Numbered from the stretch's first letter, positions 1 to 5,505 are shown. The stretch: 5,870 nt of DNA from Leptotrichia sp. oral taxon 215 (GCA_905371725.1 CAJPML010000081.1:1-5870), one strand, 5' to 3'. Numbers and translations: made by a program. Notes: generated by a model from the sequence alone, not told the origin.

Positions 1-5
1 TTTTT

Positions 6-854
6 TTATGTTAGGCTATTTTTATATGATTTAAAGGTATTTTTTATTAAGCTTGCTATTGTCATAGGCCCTACACCGCCTGGAACAGGAGTTATATAGG
101 AAGTTTTTTCCGCCACTTCCTCATAGTCCACATCTCCACAAATTTTACCGTCAACTCTGTTTATTCCTACATCTATGACTACAGTCCCTTCTTTCACATC
201 CTCTTTTTTCAGAAGTTTTGGCACTCCTGCCGCAACTATTATAATATCAGCCTTATTGAGTTTTTTTCTTAAATCCTTTGTATTTGAATTACATACCTGG
301 ACTGTAGCACCTTTCTGTATAAGCATGAGTGCCATAGGCTTTCCGACAATGTTGCTTCTCCCTATTATTACTGCATCTTTACCTGAAATTTCTATTTTAT
401 ATTCTTCCAGCAACTGCATTATTCCGTAAGGAGTACACGACAGAAATCCTGTTTCATCTCCAATTACCATTTTTCCAATATTTGAGACATGAAAGCCATC
501 CACATCCTTTTCAGGAGAAATGCTGTCAATTATTTTCAGATCATTTATATGCGCGGGTAAAGGCAGCTGTACCAGTATTCCATCTATCCTGTCATTTTTA
601 TTCAGTTTATCTATTTCCTGCAGCAGTTCCTTTTCGCTTATATTTTCATCAAGCTCAATATTTTCAGAATAAAATCCTACATCTTCACATGCCCTTATTT
701 TATTTTTCACATACACCTGTGACGCAGGATTATTTCCAACTATTACTACTGCAAGGCCTGCCGGTTTCCCGTATTTTCCCTTTAACTGACTGTGTTCTTC
801 CCTTATCTTTTCAAGAACTGTCTGCGAGAAAGCCTTCCCGTCTATTTTTATCAT
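6..854 (-). CDS. folD: Bifunctional methylenetetrahydrofolate dehydrogenase / methenyltetrahydrofolate cyclohydrolase FolD
   Basis: A cytosolic enzyme of one-carbon metabolism that oxidises 5,10-methylene-THF with NADP+ and then hydrolyses methenyl-THF to 10-formyl-THF. The protein has 282 residues, close to the usual 280-290, so it looks complete. Visible family signatures are the catalytic Tyr48-x3-Lys52 in YVKNK, the QLPLP segment at 96-100, KDVDGFH with Asp119, the dinucleotide-binding GRSNIVGKP at 165-173 and the C-terminal TPVPGGVGPMT at 255-265. The ATG directly follows the rex stop codon (TAAATG, zero spacing); its Shine-Dalgarno GAGGAG (861-866, 6-base spacer) lies in the last rex codons, so translation is probably coupled to rex. 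It is the last gene of def-fmt-rex-folD that can be seen, and it supplies the formyl donor for Fmt upstream. Only five bases follow its stop, so any terminator is outside the window. The cofactor preference is inferred from the family. Confidence 0.97.
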   Translation of the reverse strand: MIKIDGKAFSQTVLEKIREEHSQLKGKYGKPAGLAVVIVGNNPASQVYVKNKIRACEDVGFYSENIELDENISEKELLQEIDKLNKNDRIDGILVQLPLPAHINDLKIIDSISPEKDVDGFHVSNIGKMVIGDETGFLSCTPYGIMQLLEEYKIEISGKDAVIIGRSNIVGKPMALMLIQKGATVQVCNSNTKDLRKKLNKADIIIVAAGVPKLLKKEDVKEGTVVIDVGINRVDGKICGDVDYEEVAEKTSYITPVPGGVGPMTIASLIKNTFKSYKNSLT

Positions 855-1514
855 TTACTGCTCCTCTCCATTTTCTTCAAAGTTTATACGCCAGAAATTA
901 AGCTCCTGAAGTTTAGCAGAAATATCCATATTCACTACTACTATATTTTTTGGTAGTTCCAGTTTATATGTCGTCATATTAAGTATAGCTTTAATACCGT
1001 TTTTCACAAGTTTTTCAGCAGCTGTCTGAGCCTGTCCCTTTACAACTGAAAGGATTGCAGTCTCTACTATGTTTGATGAACTCTTTATAAATTCTTCAAC
1101 TTTTTCAACATTCTGTATTTTTAGATTTCCTGATATTTCCTGATCTATTTTCTTAGGATCATTGTCAAATACACCAACTATTCTGAAACCTTTTCCCAGA
1201 ACCTTGCTGTTTGAAGTTATCATTTCTCCCATTTTTCCGTATCCTACAACTATCAGGTCATTGACTTTATTTATTCCTAATATATCCTCTATTATTTCTA
1301 TAAGTTTATCAATATCGTATCCTTTTCCTCTAACTCCAAATTCTCCGAATGTAGACAAGTCTTTTCTAACCTGTGCTGAAGTAGTGTCCATAATTTTAGA
1401 AAGTTCTATTGAATTTATTCCGTCTTCATATTTGCGAACTTCCTTCAAAATCGATAAATACTCTGTAAGTCGCTGGACTACTCTATCTGATATTTCCATC
1501 TTCTTTAATTTCAT
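855..1514 (-). CDS. rex: Redox-sensing transcriptional repressor Rex
   Basis: A homodimeric repressor that senses the NADH/NAD+ ratio and typically controls fermentation and NADH-recycling genes. The 219 residues show an N-terminal winged helix (about 10-75), with the recognition region TSAQVRKDLSTFG (45-57) and the wing motif VRGKGYD (61-67). A Rossmann domain follows, with GYGKMG at 91-96 and VGVFDNDP at 113-120. The C-terminal family block has ILNMTTYKLELP at 177-188 and the swapped helix region MDISAKLQELNFW (196-208). A longer frame begins at 1532, but AGGAGG (1519-1524) falls inside those first codons and is 4 bases from the ATG at 1512-1514; the 219-residue form also fits family length (about 210-220). 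It lies 78 bases after fmt and abuts folD. Autoregulation is common in this family, but I find no canonical Rex operator in the window. The function is clear; the target genes are unknown. Confidence 0.95.
   Translation of the reverse strand: MKLKKMEISDRVVQRLTEYLSILKEVRKYEDGINSIELSKIMDTTSAQVRKDLSTFGEFGVRGKGYDIDKLIEIIEDILGINKVNDLIVVGYGKMGEMITSNSKVLGKGFRIVGVFDNDPKKIDQEISGNLKIQNVEKVEEFIKSSSNIVETAILSVVKGQAQTAAEKLVKNGIKAILNMTTYKLELPKNIVVVNMDISAKLQELNFWRINFEENGEEQ
861..866 (-). promoter_or_regulatory. Ribosome binding site of folD inside rex
   Basis: The minus strand reads GAGGAG followed by a 6-base spacer (CAGTAA, which holds the rex stop) and then the folD ATG. The site overlaps the C-terminal Glu codons of rex. 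Ribosomes ending on rex would release at the folD start, which favours coupled translation and a roughly fixed Rex:FolD ratio; that is inference from the spacing. Confidence 0.8.
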
Positions 1515-1518
1515 ATTC

Positions 1519-1524
1519 CCTCCT
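1519..1524 (-). promoter_or_regulatory. Ribosome binding site that fixes the rex start
   Basis: The minus strand reads AGGAGG, then GAAT and the ATG at 1514. It lies within codons 3-5 of the longer possible rex frame, whose own ATG at 1532 has no Shine-Dalgarno upstream. This supports the shorter 219-residue protein. The 4-base spacer is slightly short but acceptable. Confidence 0.8.
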
Positions 1525-1556
1525 AAAAACATTTAACTCTTAAACTCAAACTATGT

Positions 1557-1574
1557 TTTTCAATTTTTTGAAAA
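1557..1574. repeat. Perfect inverted repeat in the fmt-rex gap (possible operator)
   Basis: Arms TTTTCAA (1557-1563) and TTGAAAA (1568-1574) are perfectly complementary around a 4-base T spacer. The centre is about 50 bases upstream of the rex ATG and clear of both coding regions. No T-run follows on either strand, so it is not an obvious terminator. The 7-4-7 geometry is operator-like, but the half-sites do not match the published Rex type (TTGTGAAA-N4-TTTCACAA and close variants). A/T-rich sequence yields such repeats by chance fairly often, so the functional reading is weak. Confidence 0.35.
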
Positions 1575-1592
1575 TACTTCCATTAGTTCAAT

Positions 1593-2528
1593 CTAGTTTT
1601 TAAATTTATTTCCGACTGTCAGTTTTCTTCCATTTATTATGTCTGTTCCACTTTGAAGCTTCTTTCCTTCAAATTTTACTTCAAGTAGTATTATTCCTCC
1701 ATTTGAGGTTTTTACTACAGGTCCTTTTTTGTTTACTATTTCAACTATGCTTCCATTTTCCCCTTCATATTTCTTATCTATCTTTTCACTTCTGTATATT
1801 TTTACATTTTCTCCTGTTTCAGTGTATGTATGCGCACCTGGAAAAGGATTCAGCCCCCTTATCTGATTATATATATTTTCTTTCGTATCATTCCAGTTTA
1901 TTCTTGTCTGTTCCTTTGTTATGGGCTTTACAAAGGAAACTTCTGTCTCATCCTGCTTTTCCGCCTGAACTTTTCCTTCTCCGATAAGCTTAAGAGCCTT
2001 TTCCAGTCCAACAGCTCCCAGCTCCTTCAGTCTATCATGCAAAGTTCCCAATGTATCTTCTTCACTTATGCTGCAATATTCCTTCAATATCACATCTCCG
2101 GCATCAAGTTCCTCTTCAATGTACATTATGCTCACACCTGTTTCTGTATCGCCATTTAAAATGGCAGAATGTATAGGAGATGCTCCTCTGTACTTTGGAA
2201 GCAGGGAAGAATGCACATTTATAATTCCGTATTTTGGAATATCTATTATTTCTCTGGGTATTATTTTACCATATGCAACTACAACTATCAAATCAGGATT
2301 TATTTCCTTTATTCTGCTTATAACTTCCTCATCCTTCATTCTCTTCGGCTGCATTATTTCTATGTTATTGTCCAGTCCAAACTGCTTGACGGGAGAATAT
2401 ATTATTTTATTTCCCCTCGCATTCCGTTTGTCCTCCTTTGTAAAAATCAGCTTTAAATCTGTATTTTTATATACTGTTTCCAGACTCGGTATTGCAAATT
2501 CGGGAGTCCCCATAAATATTGTTTTCAC
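1593..2528 (-). CDS. fmt: Methionyl-tRNA formyltransferase
   Basis: A cytosolic enzyme that transfers the formyl group of 10-formyl-THF to Met-tRNAfMet so that translation can initiate with formylmethionine. It has 311 residues, the normal family length. The N-terminal Rossmann-type formyltransferase domain (about 1-205) starts with IFMGTPEFA (4-12) and carries the tRNA-contacting basic loop KEDKRNARGNK (31-41). The catalytic set is Asn104, His106 and Asp142, seen in INVHSSLLPKYRGASPI (103-119) and ELDAGDVI (140-147). The C-terminal OB-fold domain (about 207-305) includes the linker-adjacent INWNDTKENIYNQIRGLNPFPGA. The start codon is GTG (2526-2528), preceded by AGGAGG at 2537-2542 with an 8-base spacer; the next Met is inside the first conserved motif, so the GTG start is well supported. 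It follows def by 66 bases and precedes rex by 78. FolD of the same operon makes its formyl donor, and Def removes the group it adds. Confidence 0.97.
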   Translation of the reverse strand: MKTIFMGTPEFAIPSLETVYKNTDLKLIFTKEDKRNARGNKIIYSPVKQFGLDNNIEIMQPKRMKDEEVISRIKEINPDLIVVVAYGKIIPREIIDIPKYGIINVHSSLLPKYRGASPIHSAILNGDTETGVSIMYIEEELDAGDVILKEYCSISEEDTLGTLHDRLKELGAVGLEKALKLIGEGKVQAEKQDETEVSFVKPITKEQTRINWNDTKENIYNQIRGLNPFPGAHTYTETGENVKIYRSEKIDKKYEGENGSIVEIVNKKGPVVKTSNGGIILLEVKFEGKKLQSGTDIINGRKLTVGNKFKN

Positions 2529-2536
2529 AAAAACTT

Positions 2537-2542
2537 CCTCCT
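2537..2542 (-). promoter_or_regulatory. Ribosome binding site supporting the GTG start of fmt
   Basis: A full AGGAGG on the minus strand is spaced 8 bases from GTG at 2526-2528. It decides the start, since there is no in-frame ATG upstream of the first conserved motif at a sensible distance. Confidence 0.8.
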
Positions 2543-2594
2543 ATCTGAATATTTTTAACTCCATATAAAATTTTACCCCGAAAATTCAAAAAGT

Positions 2595-3110
2595 CTATAT
2601 GTCTTCCCTATATATTTTTCCTTTATTATAATCTTTTTTCAGAACTTCCAGTTTTTTTGCCACCAGACGCTTATTCAGCACGGAAATTCTGTCTGTAAAC
2701 AGTACTCCATCCAAATGATCCAGTTCATGCTGAAATGCCCTTGACCACATTTCAGTAAGTTCTTCTACTTTTTCTTCACCATTTTCATCAAGATACTTTA
2801 CCTTTATTTTCTCAGGTCTTGTCACTTTCTTGAAAACTCCCGGAATACTCAGGCACCCTTCTTCAAATTCTACCATTTCCTCACCTGATTCAATTATTTC
2901 AGGATTAATTACCTTTTTTACATTTCCTTCCACTTCAAGCACAAAGAATCTTTTTGCTATATCTACCTGATTTGCGGCCAATCCTACTCCATTTGCTTTT
3001 CTCATGAGCTCCACCATTTCATCCAGAGTTTTTCTCAGCTCATCATCTATTTTATTTACTTCTGACGATTTCACCCTCAAAGTAGGATTCCCATATAACA
3101 CTATTTTCAT
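2595..3110 (-). CDS. def: Peptide deformylase
   Basis: A cytosolic, ribosome-associated metalloenzyme (usually Fe2+) that removes the N-formyl group from nascent proteins. It has 171 residues, normal for a bacterial deformylase. All three family motifs are intact: GVGLAANQ at 41-48 (motif 1), EGCLS at 84-88 (motif 2, metal ligand Cys86) and QHELDH at 127-132 (motif 3, metal ligands His128 and His132, general base Glu129). The ATG at 3108-3110 is preceded by an AAAGGA-type ribosome site about 8 bases upstream, weaker than those of fmt and rex. It appears to be the first gene of def-fmt-rex-folD; a good promoter lies about 105 bases upstream in the gap after the histidine kinase gene. Pairing def with fmt is widespread in bacteria and supports both calls. 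Confidence 0.97.
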   Translation of the reverse strand: MKIVLYGNPTLRVKSSEVNKIDDELRKTLDEMVELMRKANGVGLAANQVDIAKRFFVLEVEGNVKKVINPEIIESGEEMVEFEEGCLSIPGVFKKVTRPEKIKVKYLDENGEEKVEELTEMWSRAFQHELDHLDGVLFTDRISVLNKRLVAKKLEVLKKDYNKGKIYREDI

Positions 3111-3186
3111 TTATCATTTCCTTTCTAATATTTACATTTCAAATCCACTATTATTAATAATTTTCATCCATTTTATGTATAAAGCC

Positions 3187-3208
3187 AACTGTACAACCTT
3201 ATGCAGTT
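3187..3208 (-). promoter_or_regulatory. Possible stem-loop at the 5' end of the def mRNA
   Basis: On the minus strand AACTG (3208-3204) pairs with CAGTT (3191-3187). The stem can extend inward past one C/A mismatch with three more pairs, one of them a wobble, leaving a 4-base loop. The transcription start expected from the promoter at 3216-3244 falls at about 3208-3211, so the stem would sit at or within a few bases of the 5' end. Such terminal hairpins can protect mRNA from decay. The stem is only moderately stable, and the rest of the leader is AT-rich and resembles no riboswitch I know. Confidence 0.35.
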
Positions 3209-3215
3209 TCTATAT

Positions 3216-3244
3216 ATTTTACCATACACCCCTTATTTTATCAA
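3216..3244 (-). promoter_or_regulatory. Sigma-70-type promoter of def-fmt-rex-folD
   Basis: The minus strand has a -35 box TTGATA (3239-3244), a 17-base spacer and a -10 box TAAAAT (3216-3221). Each hexamer matches the consensus at five of six bases, and a TG one base upstream of the -10 makes it an extended -10. The -35 box begins 7 bases past the kinase stop codon, and I see no terminator in between, so some read-through from the kinase gene may add to def transcription. The predicted leader before the def ATG is about 100 bases. Confidence 0.75.
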
Positions 3245-3251
3245 GATTAGT

Positions 3252-4610
3252 TTAATCCTTTTTAAACTTTGCAATAAATCTGGTTCCTTCATTTAAATTT
3301 CCTTCAACATCAATAGCAGCACCATGCTGCTCAATTATTTTTGAAACAAGAAAAAGTCCAAGACCGAAACCTTTATTTATTTTTTTATTTCTCGAATCAT
3401 TTACCTGATAAAATCTTTTCCAGATAAGTTCCTTATCCTGTTCTGATATTCCGATACCATTATCTTCGACTTCCAGTACGCATCTTTCTTCTTCAGAATA
3501 CAGTTTGACATTTATTTTATCTTTGGTAAATTTCATTGCATTATTTAAAAGGTTGTCAAATAACCTTTCTATCATTATTTTGTCCCCTATTATATAAATA
3601 TTTTCTTCAATTTTTTTTGCCATTTCTATATTTTTCTCAGCAAAAAGATTTTTATAGTCTCCAAGAATTTTTTCAACTGTTTCTGAAAAGTTTATTTTAT
3701 CAGACGGAATATCTGTCTGTTTTTCAATTTTTGAAAGTTCCATAATCTGATTTATCAGTTCCGACATTCTTTTTGCCTGCCTCTGAATAACTGAAAAGGA
3801 ATCCCTCGCCTCTTCCATGTTATCTACATATTCAAGTGAATACTGACTCTCTGTCAGTATTACGCTTACAGGCGTCCTTAATTCATGAGACACATCTGAA
3901 CTGAACTGCTTTTCATGCAAATAAAAATTCTCCAATGAATTAAGCATTTCATTGAAGGCATTTGCCATTTTATGTATTTCATCCTGTCCATTATCTATTT
4001 CAATCCTTTTTGAAAAATCCCCGTTTTTCTGTATTTCCGTTGCAGTATTAGATATTTTGGCTACAGGACTTAGTGCCTTTTTTATAATTTTATATCCTCC
4101 ATAAACTATAACAAGGAGAAGAATTGGACTTAAAATTATTATTGTCAGGAGCATCCTGTTTACTTCATCTGACAGTTTATTCACAGGGACAATTCCTCTT
4201 ACCCATTCCCCATCAGTGCCGTTAATCTTTCTGTCATAATAATAGTATTTTTCTCCTTTTTTCCTATAAGAACTGACTATTCCTTCTGACTGTTCAAGTG
4301 TCAGATCAAATCCCTTTGGAGACATTCCACCCATTTCTATTCCTTCGCTATTGTATCTGACAAAATAAATTCCATTATCAAAATCATCAAACTCTTCAGG
4401 ATCAGAATCCATTTCAGATGCCATTTCATTTACAACTGCTGTCAGTTCCCTCTGATTCATATCACCTGTCATCTTATCTGCAATAGCGAAGGATATCATT
4501 AACATAATAAATAACAGTACCACTACAAAAACTGTATACCAAAGGGTTACTTTTACAGTTATGGGGAAATTTTCCCAGATTCTATTTATTTTCTTTTTCA
4601 ATATTTCCAA
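3252..4610 (-). CDS. Membrane sensor histidine kinase (HAMP, HisKA, HATPase_c)
   Basis: A 452-residue kinase expected to autophosphorylate at His242 and pass phosphate to the regulator encoded upstream. Order: short cytoplasmic N-terminus, TM1 about 22-44, an extracytoplasmic sensor of about 107 residues, TM2 about 152-173, HAMP about 174-227 (ALSPVAKI, then DEIHKMANAFNEM), the H-box FSSDVSHELRTPVSV, N-box FDNLLNNAMKF (351-361), G1 box DNGIG (383-387), F-box FYQV (400-403) and G2 box GFGLGLF (414-420). All catalytic boxes are intact. The sensor is not a family I can name; residues 68-78 are strongly acidic. The start appears to be TTG (4608-4610) with AAGGA only 4 bases upstream; no in-frame ATG or GTG exists between it and the stop at 4638, so initiation may be weak. 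It follows the regulator gene by 98 bases, unusually far for such a pair. The ligand is unknown. A two-transmembrane kinase beside an OmpR-type regulator and a PepSY protein suggests an envelope signal. Confidence 0.93.
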   Translation of the reverse strand: MEILKKKINRIWENFPITVKVTLWYTVFVVVLLFIMLMISFAIADKMTGDMNQRELTAVVNEMASEMDSDPEEFDDFDNGIYFVRYNSEGIEMGGMSPKGFDLTLEQSEGIVSSYRKKGEKYYYYDRKINGTDGEWVRGIVPVNKLSDEVNRMLLTIIILSPILLLVIVYGGYKIIKKALSPVAKISNTATEIQKNGDFSKRIEIDNGQDEIHKMANAFNEMLNSLENFYLHEKQFSSDVSHELRTPVSVILTESQYSLEYVDNMEEARDSFSVIQRQAKRMSELINQIMELSKIEKQTDIPSDKINFSETVEKILGDYKNLFAEKNIEMAKKIEENIYIIGDKIMIERLFDNLLNNAMKFTKDKINVKLYSEEERCVLEVEDNGIGISEQDKELIWKRFYQVNDSRNKKINKGFGLGLFLVSKIIEQHGAAIDVEGNLNEGTRFIAKFKKD

Positions 4611-4623
4611 CCGTTCCTTCCAT
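4582..4623 (-). other. Short out-of-frame ORF over the kinase start
   Basis: An ATG at 4621-4623 opens a 13-codon frame (MEGTVGNIEKENK) ending with TAG at 4582-4584. It overlaps the first codons of the kinase in another frame. It has AAGGA at 4633-4637 with a 9-base spacer, better placed than the site for the kinase TTG. A second in-phase ATG at 4630-4632 sits too close to that AAGGA. It could compete with or couple to kinase initiation, or be a chance ORF; at this length chance is likely. Confidence 0.25.
4615..4619 (-). promoter_or_regulatory. Weak ribosome binding site for the kinase TTG start
   Basis: The minus strand reads AAGGA, then ACGG and the TTG at 4610. The 4-base spacer is short. 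It is the only Shine-Dalgarno-like sequence close enough to serve a start in the kinase frame, because the frame upstream has no ATG or GTG before the stop at 4638. Confidence 0.45.
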
Positions 4624-4638
4624 ATGAGGCATTCCTTC

Positions 4639-4677
4639 TATACTGTATACTTATACTTTACAATATAGACATACTTT
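4639..4677. repeat. TATACT-type repeat cluster in the regulator-kinase gap
   Basis: On the plus strand TATACT begins at 4639, 4646 and 4652, and a related CATACTTT begins at 4670, 18 bases after the similar TATACTTT. Units 1 and 2 also form a perfect palindrome, TATAC-T-GTATA (4639-4649). The cluster lies between the regulator stop and the kinase start. It could bind an OmpR-family regulator, which often uses direct repeats, or hold a weak internal promoter (TATAAG-like -10s on the minus strand). AT-rich drift can also produce it; no function is shown. Confidence 0.35.
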
Positions 4678-4685
4678 CCTGATTT

Positions 4686-4706
4686 AAAATAGTGATTTCC
4701 TATTTT
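4686..4706. repeat. Inverted repeat just after the response regulator gene
   Basis: Arms AAAATAG (4686-4692) and CTATTTT (4700-4706) are perfect complements around a 7-base loop, two bases beyond the regulator stop codon. The stem is almost all A-U, and there is no U-run after it on the minus strand, so it would be at most a weak attenuator between regulator and kinase. It could equally serve as a 3' stabilising hairpin or mean nothing. Confidence 0.3.
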
Positions 4707-4708
4707 TA

Positions 4709-5383
4709 TTAATCCTCTTCCTTTACAACGTATCCAAGTCCTCTTTTTGTATAGATTATCTGTTTTCCATTTTCTACATCTATTTTTTTTCTGATGTTCT
4801 TTATAAGTACATCTATTATATTTGAATCCCCTTCATAATCATAGTCCCAGACGTGTTCCTTTATCTGATCCCTGCTCAGTATCCTGTTTTTACTCTGTAC
4901 AAGATACTCAAGAACTTCATATTCCTTTCCTGTCAAATCAATATTTTTCCCTGCCCTTGTTACTGATTTTTCTGAAGAGTCAATAACAAGATTTCCTATT
5001 ATAAGCTTATTTGAACTGTTTCCATATTTTCTTCTCACTACTGCTCTTATTCTAGCTGAAAGCTCATTGAAATCAAAAGGTTTTACAAGATAGTCATCTG
5101 CTCCCAGGTCAAGTCCCTTTACCTTGTCATCCGCACTGTCCCTTGCTGTTAGCATTAAAACCGATGTGTGATTTCCTTTATTCCTCAGTTCCTTTATAAC
5201 TTCAAAACCATTTAATTTTGGCATCATAACATCAAGAATTACGAGATCATATTCCCCATATTCCAGATAATCGAGCGCCTCTTCTCCATCAAAAACGCTG
5301 TCTACACTGTATCCGTTCTTTTTAAGATATTTCGTGACAATGTTGTTCAAATCTATTTCATCTTCCACAAGTAAAATTTTCAT
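4709..5383 (-). CDS. OmpR/PhoB-family response regulator
   Basis: A cytosolic two-component transcription factor of 224 residues. The receiver domain (about 1-118) has the acidic pocket Glu7-Asp8, phosphoacceptor Asp51 in LVILDVMMPKLNGFE, switch residue Thr79 (LMLTARD) and Lys101 in YLVKPFDFNEL. The OmpR-type winged helix (about 126-222) contains LTGKEYEVLEYLV, RILSRDQIKEHVWDYD, the recognition-helix region NIIDVLIKNIRKKI and the terminal RGLGYVV wing. The frame extends to an ATG at 5416, but that start has no ribosome site and adds 11 residues that do not fit the family. The ATG at 5381-5383 has AAAGGA about 8-9 bases upstream and gives the classic MKILLVEDE start. The partner kinase follows after 98 bases. 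Upstream, a terminator separates it from the PepSY gene, and I find only -10-like sequences without a matching -35 in the remaining AT-rich stretch. Expression may depend on an activator, on itself, or on terminator read-through. Target genes are unknown; the PepSY gene is a natural candidate. Confidence 0.96.
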   Translation of the reverse strand: MKILLVEDEIDLNNIVTKYLKKNGYSVDSVFDGEEALDYLEYGEYDLVILDVMMPKLNGFEVIKELRNKGNHTSVLMLTARDSADDKVKGLDLGADDYLVKPFDFNELSARIRAVVRRKYGNSSNKLIIGNLVIDSSEKSVTRAGKNIDLTGKEYEVLEYLVQSKNRILSRDQIKEHVWDYDYEGDSNIIDVLIKNIRKKIDVENGKQIIYTKRGLGYVVKEED

Positions 5384-5408
5384 TTTGATTTTTCCTTTCG
5401 CTTTAGTT

Positions 5409-5481
5409 AGATACATAAATATATCATAAAATATTAAAAATATAAAGAGGGCTGAAACAACTTCAACCCTCCAGATACATA
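5409..5481. repeat. Nine-base direct repeat flanking the terminator
   Basis: AGATACATA occurs at 5409-5417 and 5473-5481 on the plus strand, one copy on each side of the terminator. The second copy is part of a small inverted repeat, AGATA-CA-TATCT (5473-5484). The feature spans both copies; the intervening bases are not repeated. The 64-base separation does not fit a simple tandem regulator site, and a chance origin in AT-rich DNA is plausible. Confidence 0.3.
5431..5471 (-). terminator. Intrinsic terminator after the PepSY gene
   Basis: On the minus strand GAGGGTTGAA (5471-5462) pairs with TTCAGCCCTC (5456-5447): ten pairs, one a G-U wobble, around the 5-base loop GTTGT. A T-rich tract, TTTATATTTTT, follows directly. 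This is the strongest hairpin in the window and the only one with all terminator hallmarks. On the plus strand no T-tract follows, so it acts in one direction. It ends the PepSY transcript about 35 bases after its stop and lies 48 bases before the regulator ATG, so any read-through would feed the two-component genes. Confidence 0.88.
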
Positions 5482-5505
5482 TCTATTTATTATCTATAAA
5501 AAGGA

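Noticed and set aside
1515..1532. Longer rex starting at the ATG at 1532 (225 residues)
   Set aside because: That ATG lacks a ribosome site, and AGGAGG falls inside the extra codons, which points to the ATG at 1514.
1557..1574. Terminator between fmt and rex
   Set aside because: The stem is mainly A-U and no T-run follows it on either strand.
2068..2568. Plus-strand ORF of 166 codons across fmt, and other plus-strand ORFs (for example 482-901, 1162-1536, 3004-3255)
   Set aside because: They lie opposite clearly conserved genes, have no credible ribosome sites, and encode compositionally biased sequence rich in Ser, Leu, Ile and Phe. They are mirror frames of real genes.
2569..2586. Hairpin AATTTT/AAAATT in the def-fmt gap as an attenuator or promoter
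   Set aside because: The six-pair stem is entirely A-U and therefore unstable, and the nearby TTGAAT/TATATG pair matches a promoter only weakly. I would not annotate either.
1533..3251. Rex operator of the canonical type upstream of rex or def
   Set aside because: By eye no TTGTGAAA/TTTCACAA or TTGTTAA/TTAACAA pair with a 4-6 base spacer is present in either gap. The palindrome at 1557-1574 has the right geometry but the wrong half-sites.
3234..3262. Terminator after the kinase gene
   Set aside because: A small stem (GATTA-AAC-TAATC) spans the stop codon, but what follows is GATAAAA, not a T-tract; no other hairpin precedes the def promoter.
5384..5416. Longer response regulator starting at the ATG at 5416 (235 residues)
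   Set aside because: There is no ribosome site before it, and the extra 11 residues precede a perfect receiver-domain start with its own AAAGGA site.
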